From CAVSUR01 sp052143655 (GTDB taxonomy: Bacteria; Actinomycetota; Actinomycetes; Streptosporangiales; Streptosporangiaceae): a DNA stretch of 27,414 nucleotides. The position numbers were made by a program, and so were the translations under genes. The stretch lies in NCBI GenBank assembly GCA_052143655.1, contig JBKQSL010000301.1, positions 1 to 27,414 on the forward strand, read 5' to 3'. This document shows, one piece after another, positions 17,818 through 27,302 of the stretch (position 1 is the stretch's first letter; each line of letters opens with the position of its first letter). Below the pieces are notes generated by a model. The model did no database searches, was not told the DNA's origin, and saw only the letters and a list, made by a program, of their open reading frames with translations.

Positions 17818-17960
17818 ACACAAATTAACCAGCAGGGTCAGCCTGGCGATCAAAACGAGTCGCGCCGACCGCTGCCCGGACCAGCACCCCATAACGACAC
17901 TGCACGGCTTCGAGTGCTCACCGCCGCTCCCGGCACACCGCCGCCCGGTTGGCGGCGGGC

Positions 17961-19253
17961 TCATAGCGACTCGGCCGCCCGCGCCGGATCGGACTGCGGA
18001 GGCCCCGCTGGCTCCCAGTCGTCATCCGACCGCGAGTACGGGTACCACAGGAGATCACGGCCGAGCCGGAGCTGCGCACGGCCCGCGGTGATCCGGTTGC
18101 GCGCAAGCCTGGCCGTCGTCCCCGACGCGTCGCGCAGCGCCACCCGCGCCGCCTTCAGAAGATCCGCAGCGTCCGCTGCGTCGGTGTCGGGGTCCCACTC
18201 GACATATAGCAGTTCAAGTCCCCCTGGGCCGCCGTGGCGCCAGGCCAGCCCACGGCGGGCCAGTTCGTGCCCGTCGATCCCGGAGCGCTCGGCCAGCGCG
18301 GAGAAGGCAGGCGTGCCTAGCGCCCGTTCCGCGCGGCGGGCCAGGTCGGCATCGGCGTCGAGGCTCATCCCGGCATCGGCGTCGAGGCCGACGGCGAGTT
18401 GCCAGGCCCGCTGTGCCGCGTCGGACGCCAGCGCACGCAGGTCGTCGCGGAGTCCGGAACGCCACGGCGGGGGGTCGACAGGCAGCGCCGCCGGATGCCC
18501 TGGCCGCTTGGGCGGCAGTGGCGGCACCGGGATCGGCCCGGACGGCGGGGCCGCGGCCAGAACGGTTCGGGCGTCCACCCCCCTGTCGCGGGCGGCCTCG
18601 TCCGCCTCCGCGCCGTGCGCATGCGCGCCGCCGGTCTCTGCGCCGTCGGCCTGCTTGCTGTCCGCCGCCTCGGATTCAGGCGCCGTCGCCCGGAAGAGAT
18701 CCGCGCCGCGGCGCCGCAGCCGCAGGCCCGCAAGCACCTCCCCCCGGGTCCGGCCCCGCAGCAGCAGAACCACGAACGGGTCCGCGTCCAGCGCGTCGGC
18801 CACCAGGTAGCAGACCGCCGCGGCGTGCTTGCACGGGTCAGCGTCGTCCGGGCAGCTACAGCGCGGCCCGATCTCACCCGCCCCAGGCAGCAGGTCAAGG
18901 CCTGCGGCGGCCAAGTCATCGGCGATATCAGGCGGCAGGTCGCCATCGAGCATCGCTGCGGCCCGGCCGAGCTGCGCAGAGATCAGGTCGAGCACCCGGC
19001 CCCACTCGTCGTCGGTGAACCGCCGTACCCGGATCCGGATGTCGTAAGGCAGCCTCTTGCGTCCCTGAACCTGGGCCCGCGCCTCGCCCGGCGCCAGGGC
19101 CAGCTCCCCGACGGCCCCGGTGCGGGCATAGTCCTTGCCGCGGGGCAGCCGGTTCGGGTCAAGCTGGGCCCGCTGCTCCAGCGCGTCTACCCAGGCTCGC
19201 CCCCACCAGGTATGCCCGGAGCCAGGCTCAGGCGTGCCGCGTGCCCCGCTCAT
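17961..19253 (-). CDS. SWIM zinc-finger protein
   Basis: Protein of 430 aa with a SWIM zinc finger, CxCx(n)CxH, formed by Cys132, Cys134, Cys141 and His143 (CSCPDDADPCKH). The N-terminus GHTWWGRAWVDALEQ and the proline-rich middle are usual for actinobacterial SWIM proteins encoded beside SNF2 helicases. Its start overlaps the helicase stop by 4 nt (ATGA), so the two are co-translated. The SWIM finger probably binds DNA or the helicase partner. The gene appears intact although the helicase gene is frameshifted. Confidence 0.9.
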   Translation of the reverse strand: MSGARGTPEPGSGHTWWGRAWVDALEQRAQLDPNRLPRGKDYARTGAVGELALAPGEARAQVQGRKRLPYDIRIRVRRFTDDEWGRVLDLISAQLGRAAAMLDGDLPPDIADDLAAAGLDLLPGAGEIGPRCSCPDDADPCKHAAAVCYLVADALDADPFVVLLLRGRTRGEVLAGLRLRRRGADLFRATAPESEAADSKQADGAETGGAHAHGAEADEAARDRGVDARTVLAAAPPSGPIPVPPLPPKRPGHPAALPVDPPPWRSGLRDDLRALASDAAQRAWQLAVGLDADAGMSLDADADLARRAERALGTPAFSALAERSGIDGHELARRGLAWRHGGPGGLELLYVEWDPDTDAADAADLLKAARVALRDASGTTARLARNRITAGRAQLRLGRDLLWYPYSRSDDDWEPAGPPQSDPARAAESL

Positions 19254-22092
19254 CGCGCGGCCCGAAGGGACACAAGCTCGGTGAGCTCGTCATTGGACAG
19301 CTCAGCGATCCATCCCTCACCCGAGCCGATCACCGCGTCCGCAAGCTCGCGTTTCTTCTCCAGCAGGGACGCTATCTTGTCCTCCAGCGTGCCCTCCGCG
19401 ATCAGCCGGTGCACCTGCACCGGCCGGTCCTGGCCGATGCGGTAAGCCCGGTCGGTGGCCTGGTCTTCCACCGCCGGGTTCCACCAGCGGTCGTAGTGCA
19501 GCACGTGGGTGGCCCGGGTGAGGGTCAGGCCGGTTCCGCCGGCCTTCAGGGAGAGCAGGAACACGGGCACCCGCCCGGCCTGGAATTCATCCACCATCTC
19601 CTCCCTGCGCCGCACCGGAATCCCGCCATGCAGGAACAGCGAGCCGATGCCCCGGCTGTCCAGGTGCTCCTGCAGCAGCGTCGCCATCTGGGTGTACTGG
19701 GTGAACACCAGCATGGACTCGCCGCCGGCCATGATCACGTCGAGTACCTCGTCGAACGCGGCGAGCTTGCCGGACCGGCCCGCCAGCGGCCCAGGCTGCT
19801 TGAGGTAATGCGCCGGGTGGTTGCAGATCTGCTTCAGCGAGGTCAGCAGCTTGAACACCAGGCCGGCCCGCTCGATGCCCTGCTTGGTGGTGATCGCCTC
19901 CATAGTCTCGCGGACCACAGCCTCGTACAGGGTGACCTGCTCGGCGGACAGCGGCACGATAAGGTCCGTCTCGGTCTTGGGCGGCAGCTCTGGGGCGATG
20001 CCCGGGTCAGACTTCTTGCGCCGCAGCAGGAACGGCCGGACCAGCGTGGCGAACCTGGCGGTCGTCTCGGCGTCCCGGTGCCGCTCGACCGGGACTGCCA
20101 CCCGGCGCGTGAACGTCTCCAGGTGACCGAGCAGGCCCGGCGTGGTCCAGTCGAGTATTGACCATAGTTCCGACAGCCGGTTCTCGACCGGCGTACCGGT
20201 CAGCGCGATCCGGGCCGGGGCGGGCAGTACCCGAAGCTCCCTGGCGGTTCGCGAGAATGGATTCTTGGCATGCTGGGGCCTCGTCGGCGACCACGAGGCC
20301 CCAGCCCACGCCCGCGAGTTCCGCAGAGTCCCGCAGCACGACGCCGTAGGTGACCAGCACGATCTCGTCGCGGGCCACGCCACGCAGGTGCCGTCCGCCG
20401 CCGTGGTAGCGGCGCACCGGGATCTCCGGGGCGAACCTGAACACCTCCCGCTCCCACGTGCCGAGCAGCGACGCCGGGCACACCACCAGTGACGGCCCCG
20501 CATCCGCCGCCCGCCGGTGCAGATGAAGGGCGATCACCTGGATCGTCTTGCCGAGCCCCATGTCGTCTGCGAGGCAGCCGCCGAATCCGATGTCGCACAT
20601 GGCGGCCAGCCACGCCACGCCACGCTGCTGGTACGGCCGCAGCGTCGCCACGAGGCCAGGTGGCGGGCCCAGTTGCGCAGGGGACGCGGCGATGTTGGCA
20701 ACGCGCTCGGCGAGATCGGCGATCGACCCCTCGGCGACGATCGTGACCGCCTCACCGTCGATCTCGGCCGACCCGGACAGCACGGCTCCGAGCGCCTCGA
20801 TCGCGCGCATCGTCGTACGCGGCGGTCGGCGCAGCTTCGCCAGCAGGACCGGGTCCAGCGTTACCCGGCGGCCCCGCAACCTGATCAGCGGGCGCTTCGC
20901 CTCGGCCAGCTCAGTGATCTCGTCGGAGTCGAGCAGCTCCCCGTCTAGGGTGAGCTGCCATCGGAACGACAGCAGCGCCTGCAGGTCGAGCCCCGCCTCG
21001 GTCAGCTTCTCGGGTGTCGGGGTAACGGCCGCCTGCAGCTTCAGCCCGTCGCCGAGCAGGCTGGACGGCCACAGCACCTCAATGCCCGCACCCGCGAGCT
21101 CCTCGGCTGTCGGCCCGAGCAGGGCGGTCATCCCGTTGTCATCAAGCTCAAGCGCCGAAGGGCTGGCCTGACCCAGCGCGGGCGCTAGCGGCGGCCACAC
21201 CGCTGCGCCGCGGCGCAGCGCAAGCAGCAGGTCGGTCTCGGCCTGCGTGCCGAACCTGGCCAGCACGCTCTCCGGCTGATCCCACAGGTCCGTGGCGTCC
21301 ACGATCAGGCTCGGGTCGGCGGTGCTGCGCAGCTGGAGCACCAGCCTGAAGGCAGGCGCGGCCTCCGTCGCATCGCCGTCCCTGTCGGCCTCCTCGGCGT
21401 CCGAGTCGGCTTCCGCTTCCCACTCGACGTTCCGCGGCGATGGCGGGACGGCCTCGACGGAGGCCCAGGCGCGCACCGGCAGCCAGTCCGCCGGTGGTGT
21501 CCGCGAGCCAGTCCGCCAGGTCGCCAACCAGGGTGGGCTCCAGAGCGGCGAAAGCCGGCGAGCTGACCGTGCGCGGCGCCGCCGCGGTCCGCACCAGGGT
21601 GTCAGCGATCGCATCCCACAGCGCGCGGATCAACGACTCGGCCGAGCGCATCCGCATCGGACGCGAGCCCGGAACCCCCAGGGCATGCGCGGCCGGCGGG
21701 AACGCAGCGGCAAGCTCACGCAGCCAGGTCATGTCGGACGGGTCGAGCGGCCCTACCCGCCAGGCGTCGACGTCGTCTGCGCCGACAGTGGGCAGCAGCC
21801 GCCCGCGGGCTACCAGTCCGACCCCGGCAGCAGCAGCGGCGGCCCACACCGCGAGGCTGCGCGTCGGGGTCGCGCCGCCCGGGCTGGTCTCGTTCGGCTC
21901 GATGGCCAGCAGCAAAGGCAGCGCCTCGGCCACGGGTACCAGTGTCGCTGGGACGAGGCGCTTACGGACCCCGTACGTCCCGCCGGCGAAAACCAGCTCA
22001 ATCTTGTCGGATCCCCAGCCGGTGCCCCAGAGCGCGAGCTTGCCTTGCCGCGGGATCTTGCTCGGCACGAAGATCGCATCGCCATCCAGCAC
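19250..22092 (-). pseudogene. SNF2-family DEAD/DEAH helicase gene with two frameshifts
   Basis: Reading 22092 to 19250, the protein (about 945 aa in total) lies in three successive frames. The first (22092 to about 21495) is the N-terminal domain. The second (about 21495 to 20278) holds the Walker A motif DDMGLGKT and the start of the DEAQ box. The third (about 20278 to 19250) holds LTGTPVENRL, the SNF2 C-terminal helicase domain with GGTGLTLTRATHVLHYDRWW and the RIGQ motif. The second break is one extra C in the run at 20275-20278: removing one restores VADEAQHAKNPFSRTAR. The first break, near 21495, looks like a lost base in ACCGGCGGACTGG. Everything else is well conserved, so recent inactivation or sequencing error are both possible. 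Confidence 0.85.
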
Positions 22093-22153
22093 GGGACATT
22101 ACGATAGCGAGGCCGCCGGCCGAGTCGGCCCAGTTCGGCATGAACGGCCGTGC

Positions 22154-22375
22154 GTGTCGAAGCGCGGGATCGACTTCACCGCAGCACAGGCGCTCTGGCA
22201 AGACGTCATGCGGGTGGAGATTCCCGCCAGGACAGTCGACGAGGCCAGATGGCTGGTGATCGGCCAGATCGGGGGGACGCACTGCTCGGTGGTGGTGACC
22301 TACCGTGAACAGCGGGTAAGGATCATCTCTGCCCGCCGTTCCCGGAAGGAGGAGGTAGCACTCTATGAGGGCTGA
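22154..22375 (+). CDS. BrnT-like toxin, short at the N-terminus
   Basis: From a GTG at 22154 the frame encodes about 73 aa: KRGIDFTAAQALWQDVMRVE, then ARWLVIGQIGGTHCSVVVTY and REQRVRIISARRSRKEEVAL. This is the BrnT RNase-toxin fold (GIDF motif, RIISAR block). BrnT proteins usually begin about 15 residues earlier with an F-x-WD-x-x-K segment. A related segment may lie in another frame just upstream (ATG at 22140), which suggests a small deletion or frameshift, so activity is doubtful. It overlaps the next gene by 11 nt, as in brnTA operons. Confidence 0.7.
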   Translation: MSKRGIDFTAAQALWQDVMRVEIPARTVDEARWLVIGQIGGTHCSVVVTYREQRVRIISARRSRKEEVALYEG

Positions 22376-22598
22376 AGAATTTGACCAGAAGTTTGATGAC
22401 GGCGAGGACGTGACCGGGGATCTGGACCTCGCAGCGATCCGCCGTCCTGGACTGGAGCAGCGCCGGGTCAACGTCGATTTCCCGTCGTGGATGATCGAAT
22501 CACTCGACCGGGAAGCCCGGCGGCTAGGCGTTACACGCCAGTCCATCATCAAGGTCTGGATCGCTGAGCGGCTTGAGCGCGGCATGACTGCCGCCTGA
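22365..22598 (+). CDS. BrnA/CopG-like ribbon-helix-helix antitoxin
   Basis: Small protein of 77 aa. The C-terminal half reads RVNVDFPSWMIESLDREA and LGVTRQSIIKVWIAERLE, a ribbon-helix-helix DNA-binding fold. The N-terminus is acidic, as in antitoxins that neutralise BrnT. GGAGGAGG lies just upstream within the toxin gene. Such proteins usually repress their own operon. Confidence 0.8.
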   Translation: MRAEEFDQKFDDGEDVTGDLDLAAIRRPGLEQRRVNVDFPSWMIESLDREARRLGVTRQSIIKVWIAERLERGMTAA

Positions 22599-22762
22599 GA
22601 TGACCCGGACCGGATGCCACCGCCACACGGACGTTCCTGCCGTGGTACCGGACGGCGATTTCCCGCGCCGAGCAGGTATACGGGGCTCCGGCGAGGTCGC
22701 CGCGTGGTGCCCGCGCGTTAACCTCGTTGCGCGCCAGCAGCCCGGGCGCGGATACTTTCCGC

Positions 22763-23524
22763 GTGGATCCGCAGGTTGTCCGTTATAGCGAGCGGCCGGA
22801 ACTCTGGGACGCCCCCGGCGATCTGTTCGACGGCGTGTGGCCTGAGTACAACCAGCACGGCGATGAGCTCGGCTATTACTGGCGCCAGCTTTGGGACGTG
22901 CTCCCCGAGTGGCAGTTCATGCTCGTCGACCCCGCAGACCAGACGATCCTGGCCAAGGGCCACACGGTCCCGGTGGCCTGGGACGGCACCGACGATGACC
23001 TGGGTCCTGGGATCGACGCGACGATCGCCGGCGCATTCCGGCTCCGGGCGGCGGGCGGGCGGCCGACGGCGGTCAGCGCGCTGGCGGCCGAGGTGCCGCC
23101 GCGGTACCAGGGCAGGGGGCTGGCCCCGGTCGTGCTGAGGGCGATGGCGGCCCTCACCGGCCAGGCAGGCATGGCGCATCTGATCGCGCCGGTCCGCCCG
23201 AGCCGCAAGGACCGGTATCCCATCATCCCCATCGAGCGTTACGCCCGGTGGACCCGTGACGACGGGCTGCCTTTCGACCCGTGGGTGCGGGTGCATGTCG
23301 GGATGGGCGCCCGCATCGGCCCGGTGATCCCGAGATCCCTGCACATCGCCGGCACCGTCGCGGACTGGGAGTCCTGGACGGACATGCGGTTCCCCGAGAC
23401 CGGCGACTACGTGTTCCCGGCGGGCCTGGCCACCGTGCGCATCGACCGGGAGCAGGACACAGGAGAGTACTGGGAGCCCAATATTTGGCTAATCCACCAG
23501 GTCAGCCCTCAGGCCGGGCGCTAG
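22763..23524 (+). CDS. GNAT-family acetyltransferase-like protein
   Basis: Protein of 253 aa from a GTG at 22763 (an in-frame ATG at 22727 gives 12 more residues; neither has a strong ribosome site). The segment PRYQGRGLAPVVLRAM is the acetyl-CoA pyrophosphate-binding motif A of GNAT enzymes, with (R)-x-x-G-x-G/A. The surrounding strand SALAAEVPP fits the preceding beta strand. The C-terminal part (DPWVRVHVGMGARIGPVIPR) resembles actinobacterial proteins annotated only as N-acetyltransferases. The substrate is unknown. Confidence 0.75.
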   Translation: MDPQVVRYSERPELWDAPGDLFDGVWPEYNQHGDELGYYWRQLWDVLPEWQFMLVDPADQTILAKGHTVPVAWDGTDDDLGPGIDATIAGAFRLRAAGGRPTAVSALAAEVPPRYQGRGLAPVVLRAMAALTGQAGMAHLIAPVRPSRKDRYPIIPIERYARWTRDDGLPFDPWVRVHVGMGARIGPVIPRSLHIAGTVADWESWTDMRFPETGDYVFPAGLATVRIDREQDTGEYWEPNIWLIHQVSPQAGR

Positions 23525-23724
23525 ACCACTCCAGGAACCTTCTGCGGCCGGGCTTGCCGGCGCTGGCTAGCCGTCCCGGGCGCGATGATCTGTGATCTCC
23601 TAGCCCGAGTTTCCGGGCTAGTTCGATCTTGATGGCCTGACGCCCGTCCTCGGGCTGGTCTGGCCTGCGGTAATCCGGCGTGTCGGCTCGCTTTCGGCGG
23701 CCAGATGTCCTATGACCTAAAGTC

Positions 23725-23988
23725 ATGGCGAGCCTGTACAAGAAGGTGATCAGCGGGAAGCCGTACTGGTACCTGCGCGAGATGGGCTGGGCCGGCGGCA
23801 AGCCGAAGCTGGTCTCCGAGCGGTACCTGGGCACTGCGGCCGACATCGGGGCGCTGCTGGATGCCCGGGAGGCCGCCGTGCTGCCCGAGCGGACCCGCCA
23901 CCTGGCGTTCGGGGATGTGGCCGCGGCCTGGGGCGTCCTGCGGGATCTCGGCGTGGCCGCGATCATCGACGAGGTCACCGGCGGGTGC
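23725..23988 (+). pseudogene. IS1634-type transposase N-terminal fragment
   Basis: From the ATG at 23725 the translation MASLYKKVISGKPYWYLREM, SERYLGTAADIGALLDAREA and HLAFGDVAAAWGVL is the N-terminus of IS1634-family transposases. Similarity ends at about IIDEVTG (23988), just before the ATPase gene on the other strand. The frame stays open antisense to the ATPase but that part is not homologous. The catalytic domain is absent. Confidence 0.78.
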
Positions 23989-24009
23989 GGCGGCCGGTTC
24001 TTCCGGCGG

Positions 24010-25488
24010 TCACGACCCGTAGTAGAGCCGGTCGAGTCCGATGAGCTGGACGGTCGGGTCGGTTGCCGCTCGTTGTATCAGTCCGTCGCTGAACCCGGCG
24101 CCGCCGAACAGGAACAGTCTCGTGTCTGGCGCGCTGGGCTCGCCCTTGGCCGCGAGCAGGTCGCGGATGTGCTCAAGTCTCTTCAGGTGACTCGCGGACA
24201 TTGTCTCCTGCCACTTCGCCTCGCCGATGGCGAGCAGCACGTCGCGGTCACCCTCGCTGCGGCCGAAGACGGCAACGTCGACTTCTGCGGTCTTGCGGGC
24301 TTCCGGGTCGGAGACTGTTCCGCTGGCGACGCGGGCGGGGTAGGCGCCGCCGTAGGTCTGCGGCCCGGCGTGCCAGCGGGCCCACTGGCGGCAGATCTCT
24401 TCGAAGTGCGGGCCGGCTACGTTGCTGTGGAACGCGTGCTGCGAGCGCCGCCAGACCTGGGGAGCCCGGCCGGGGCGTTCCAGGTCCCCCCACGCCGGGC
24501 GCATGATCGCGTGGTAGAAAGTCAGCAGCGGCTCGGCGATCCGGTATGCCGACCTGTTCTTCTTGAACGCCTCGGTCTCGTGCGTGATGAGCCCGGCGTC
24601 ATGCAGGACGCCCAGAGGGTGCGCGAGGTCGGTGGACTTGCGCTCCAGATAGTTGGCAATGCCGCCGCGGGTGGTGTTGCCCTCAGCGATCGCCGCGAGC
24701 ACCGCGTGGTAGAGCGCGGTGTCGTGAATGTCAGGTTCCTCGGCAAGGATGTAACGGGCCTCGCGGAACAGCGGCCGGCCCGGGTTGAGTACTGTGCGGC
24801 ATACCCACGGGTCGAAATCGTCGGGTCCGGCAGGGACGTCGTCCTGTGCGAACTCCCGGCGGTACGCAGGCGTCCCGCCCACGATGGCGTTCGTCAGCAC
24901 CGCGGTGCGCAGGTCGCCTATTCCCCAGAATTCCCTCGCCAGCCGGTAGTCCAGTGTCGGGACGAGCAGTTCGAGTCCGGCCCTGCCCCGCAGTGGCGCG
25001 TTGCCGGCCAGCAGCTTTCCCATGAACGACAGAGCCGACCCGCACAGCAGCAGGCGCACCGGGCTGTTGCGTCGCTGGGCGGACGGCTCGAGGGCGCGCT
25101 GGATAAGGGACGGAAGCGCCGGGGTGGCCTTGGCGAGGAACGGGAACTCGTCGATGACCACCGGCTTCGGCCCGTTCGCGGCCAGGCTCATCAGCCGGGT
25201 GATGGCCTCGTCCCACCCGGCGAACCGGAAAGGAGTTGGTTCGTCAAGGTAAACGGTGAGCGCCTCTCCGAACTGATGCAGGGAGTCCGCCTCCGTGGTC
25301 TCGGCGGCGGTGAACATGAACCCGCTCGCCTCGACGGTCAGGGCATCGACGAGAAAGGTCTTGCCCTGGCGGCGCCGCCCGGAGACGATGCCCAATGTGG
25401 CCCGCGGAGCGCTGTTGCCCGCGAAGCGGGTAAGCTCTCCCCACTCAAAATCACGGTCGAACATGTCCTGAGGCTTGCTCCACGCCAT
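24010..25488 (-). CDS. AAA ATPase with DUF234-type nuclease-like C-terminus
   Basis: Protein of 492 aa. The N-terminal STAND/archaeal-type ATPase domain has Walker A GRRRQGKT (37-44) and Walker B PVVIDEFPFL (about 109-118). A winged-helix region follows (NTTRGGIANYLERKSTDL). The C-terminal DUF234-like region holds VDVAVFG, about ten residues, then LLAIGEAKW, a PD-(D/E)xK-type arrangement. The ATG at 25488 is chosen because GGAAGG lies 7 nt upstream; in-frame ATGs at 25503 and 25584 lack a site. The gene sits between two IS fragments, and its promoter region has an AT-rich palindrome. The role of such ATPases is uncertain; they are often found in mobile regions. Confidence 0.82.
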   Translation of the reverse strand: MAWSKPQDMFDRDFEWGELTRFAGNSAPRATLGIVSGRRRQGKTFLVDALTVEASGFMFTAAETTEADSLHQFGEALTVYLDEPTPFRFAGWDEAITRLMSLAANGPKPVVIDEFPFLAKATPALPSLIQRALEPSAQRRNSPVRLLLCGSALSFMGKLLAGNAPLRGRAGLELLVPTLDYRLAREFWGIGDLRTAVLTNAIVGGTPAYRREFAQDDVPAGPDDFDPWVCRTVLNPGRPLFREARYILAEEPDIHDTALYHAVLAAIAEGNTTRGGIANYLERKSTDLAHPLGVLHDAGLITHETEAFKKNRSAYRIAEPLLTFYHAIMRPAWGDLERPGRAPQVWRRSQHAFHSNVAGPHFEEICRQWARWHAGPQTYGGAYPARVASGTVSDPEARKTAEVDVAVFGRSEGDRDVLLAIGEAKWQETMSASHLKRLEHIRDLLAAKGEPSAPDTRLFLFGGAGFSDGLIQRAATDPTVQLIGLDRLYYGS

Positions 25489-25507
25489 GGCCCGGCCTTC
25501 CATGTTT

Positions 25508-25545
25508 GGCCTGCTTGAATAACTGAAGTTATAATAACTCAACTT
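25508..25545 (-). promoter_or_regulatory. AT-rich palindromic promoter region of the ATPase gene
   Basis: ATAACT-GA-AGTTAT forms a 14-bp inverted repeat, followed closely by a further ATAACT and AACTT. This is a striking AT-rich island in very GC-rich DNA, just upstream of the ATPase start. It may combine a -10 region and an autoregulatory operator. Confidence 0.4.
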
Positions 25546-25609
25546 ACCCAACGTTGCATCTGCCTCGCCTGCGGTGCACGGCACCGTGTACCTATGGATG
25601 CCGGAAACC

Positions 25610-25733
25610 TGTGGGGCTTGATTACTGGATCGGGCCTGGTCAGCCTTTCCGGCTGGGATTACCGCTGAGTGGTCATTTCGGTCGTCTACCTGCTCGTGCG
25701 CTGCCTGCTGGGCTGCCTGACGGTGCTTGTGGG
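25610..25733 (+). repeat. Partial copy of the IS left end
   Basis: TGTGGGGCTTGATTACTGG at 25610 and the following 120 bp closely repeat the left end of the complete IS at 25827, through VVYLLVRCLLGCL of the transposase, then diverge. The two copies are direct repeats about 217 bp apart. It is a truncated, older copy of the same element. Confidence 0.8.
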
Positions 25734-25746
25734 ACCCCCTGCTGGC

Positions 25747-25826
25747 TTATTCGGCGGCGCGCCGCGTCGCTTCCAGGGCAGCGGCGTGCCCGTAGTCCAT
25801 GATCTTCTGTGCGGTCGCCTTGCCCC
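25747..25826 (-). pseudogene. Unidentified coding tail beside the IS
   Basis: On the minus strand, a frame opening at the IS left boundary reads KATAQKIMDYGHAAALEATR and ends RAE-stop at 25747. It looks like the C-terminus of a protein cut off by the insertion. I do not recognise the family. Confidence 0.25.
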
Positions 25827-27012
25827 TGTGAGGCTCGATTACTGGATTGGGCCTGGCCGGTCTGGCGGGCTGGGATCATCGCTGGGTGATCATTTCGGTC
25901 GTCTACCTGCTCGTACGCTGCCTGCTGGGCTGCCTGTCGGTGCTGTCCCGGGGGCAGGTGTCCAAGGACGCAGAGCTTTTGGTGCTGCGGCACGAGAACG
26001 CAGTGCTGCGCCGCCAGGTCGGCCGGGTCCGCTACGAGCCGCGCGACCGCCTGTGGCTCGCGGCGCTGTCGCGGCTGATCCCACGTCGGCGGTGGGGCGA
26101 GGTCTTCCCGGTGACGCCGGCGACTCTGCTCGCCTGGCACCGGCGGCTGGTCGAACGCAAGTGGGACTACACGAGCCGGCGTCGTCCCGGGCGGCCGTCC
26201 ACGGCGGCCGCGATCCGCAAGCTCGTGATCCGCATCGCGACGGAGAATCCCACATGGGGGCACCGCCGGGTGCAGGGCGAGCTTGTCAGGCTGGGCCACC
26301 CCATCGCGGCCTCCACGGTGTGGCAGATCCTGCATGACGCCGGGATCGATCCCGCGCCCCGCCGCGCGGGCCTAGCTAGCCTGGAGGCAGTTCCTTACCG
26401 CTCAGGCCCGCGCATCTTGGCCGTGGACTTCGTCCACGTGGACACCGTGCTGCTGCGGCGCGTCTACGCGCTGCTCGTGATCGAGCACGGCACCCGCCGT
26501 GCTCACCTGGCCGGCGTCACCGCGCACCCAGACGGCGCATGGACCACGCAGGCCGCCCGTAACCTCCTGATGGACCTGGGCCAGCGAGCGGCTTCAATCA
26601 AGTTCCTGATCAGGGACCGCGCTGGCCAGTTCACCAGCTCTTTCGACGCTGTGCTCACCGCCGAGGGCGCCAGGATCCTGGCCAGCCCACCGCAGGCTCC
26701 ACGGGCGAACGCGATCTGCGAGAGGATGATTGGCACCCTACGCCGCGAGTTCCTCGACCGGACGCTGATCGTTAATGAGCAGCACCTGCGACAGGTGCTG
26801 ACCGAGTACCTGCGGCACTACAACAACGCCCGGCCGCATCGTGCCCTCGGCCAGCTCACCCCAGCTCAAGCCGGCACCTGTCCGCCAGAACCGGTCAACC
26901 TCGCCGAGCACCGGATCCGCAGGAAACGGGTCCTCGGCGGGCTCACCCACGAGTATTACGTCGCTGCATAACTGCCCACAGGACGCCCCGAATCGCATTT
27001 CCGAGCCCCACA
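25827..27012 (+). mobile_element. Complete insertion sequence with rve-type transposase
   Basis: The element is bounded by imperfect terminal inverted repeats: TGTGAGGCTCG at 25827-25837 and CGAGCCCCACA at 27002-27012, whose reverse complement is TGTGGGGCTCG (10 of 11 match). Length is about 1186 bp. One transposase gene fills it. No clear target-site duplication is visible at the flanks. The TGTG...CACA ends and a single transposase with an rve DDE domain suggest the IS481/IS3-like group. Confidence 0.75.
25886..26971 (+). CDS. Transposase with integrase core (rve) domain
   Basis: DDE transposase of 361 aa from a GTG at 25886. An N-terminal helical part (VVYLLVRCLLGCL, LVLRHENAVLRRQVGRVRYE) leads to an HTH-like region, then the integrase core. 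The catalytic triad is visible: Asp in LAVDFVHVDTV, Asp in FLIRDRAGQFTSSF, and Glu in NAICERMIGTLRREFLD. The segment before the first Asp reads SLEAVPYRSGPR, where relatives usually have a WRQFL-type segment, so a small local change may have occurred. The frame is otherwise intact and the terminal repeats are present, so it may be active. An older fragment of the same family lies at 13451-13625. Confidence 0.88.
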   Translation: MIISVVYLLVRCLLGCLSVLSRGQVSKDAELLVLRHENAVLRRQVGRVRYEPRDRLWLAALSRLIPRRRWGEVFPVTPATLLAWHRRLVERKWDYTSRRRPGRPSTAAAIRKLVIRIATENPTWGHRRVQGELVRLGHPIAASTVWQILHDAGIDPAPRRAGLASLEAVPYRSGPRILAVDFVHVDTVLLRRVYALLVIEHGTRRAHLAGVTAHPDGAWTTQAARNLLMDLGQRAASIKFLIRDRAGQFTSSFDAVLTAEGARILASPPQAPRANAICERMIGTLRREFLDRTLIVNEQHLRQVLTEYLRHYNNARPHRALGQLTPAQAGTCPPEPVNLAEHRIRRKRVLGGLTHEYYVAA

Positions 27013-27302
27013 GCATGCGGATAAGGGAAGCTCGTTATACGTACGGTGCAGGTACGGCGGGCACCTGCGGCAGCCCAAACCGGACCGTCCTCACGCTGTG
27101 TAATGCCATCGGAAGGGGCCAGTCCCGGCCAGATGCTCTGGCCAGGACGGCAGACTGGCCGGGCGGAACGGGCGGGTGCGAGGCCGACCACGGCGGCCCG
27201 CGGGACTAGGTCCGGACTGACGAGCAAACGTAGAGCAAACATGGGCCGGAAACGGCCTTCACGAGGGGACCGGCAACGGGTATAACCCCAGGTCAGGACG
27301 GG
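27013..27302. other. Intergenic region between IS and tRNA-Lys
   Basis: About 290 bp in which I see no supported gene or repeat. Short open frames exist on both strands but show no family similarity. Confidence 0.4.

Noticed and set aside
21440..22375. A 311-codon plus-strand frame over the helicase start
   Set aside because: Only the last 73 codons are BrnT-like; the upstream part is antisense to the helicase N-terminus.
23725..25518. One long plus-strand frame that would fuse a transposase to a 500-residue domain
   Set aside because: Only the first 88 codons or so match a transposase; the rest is antisense to the well-supported ATPase gene.
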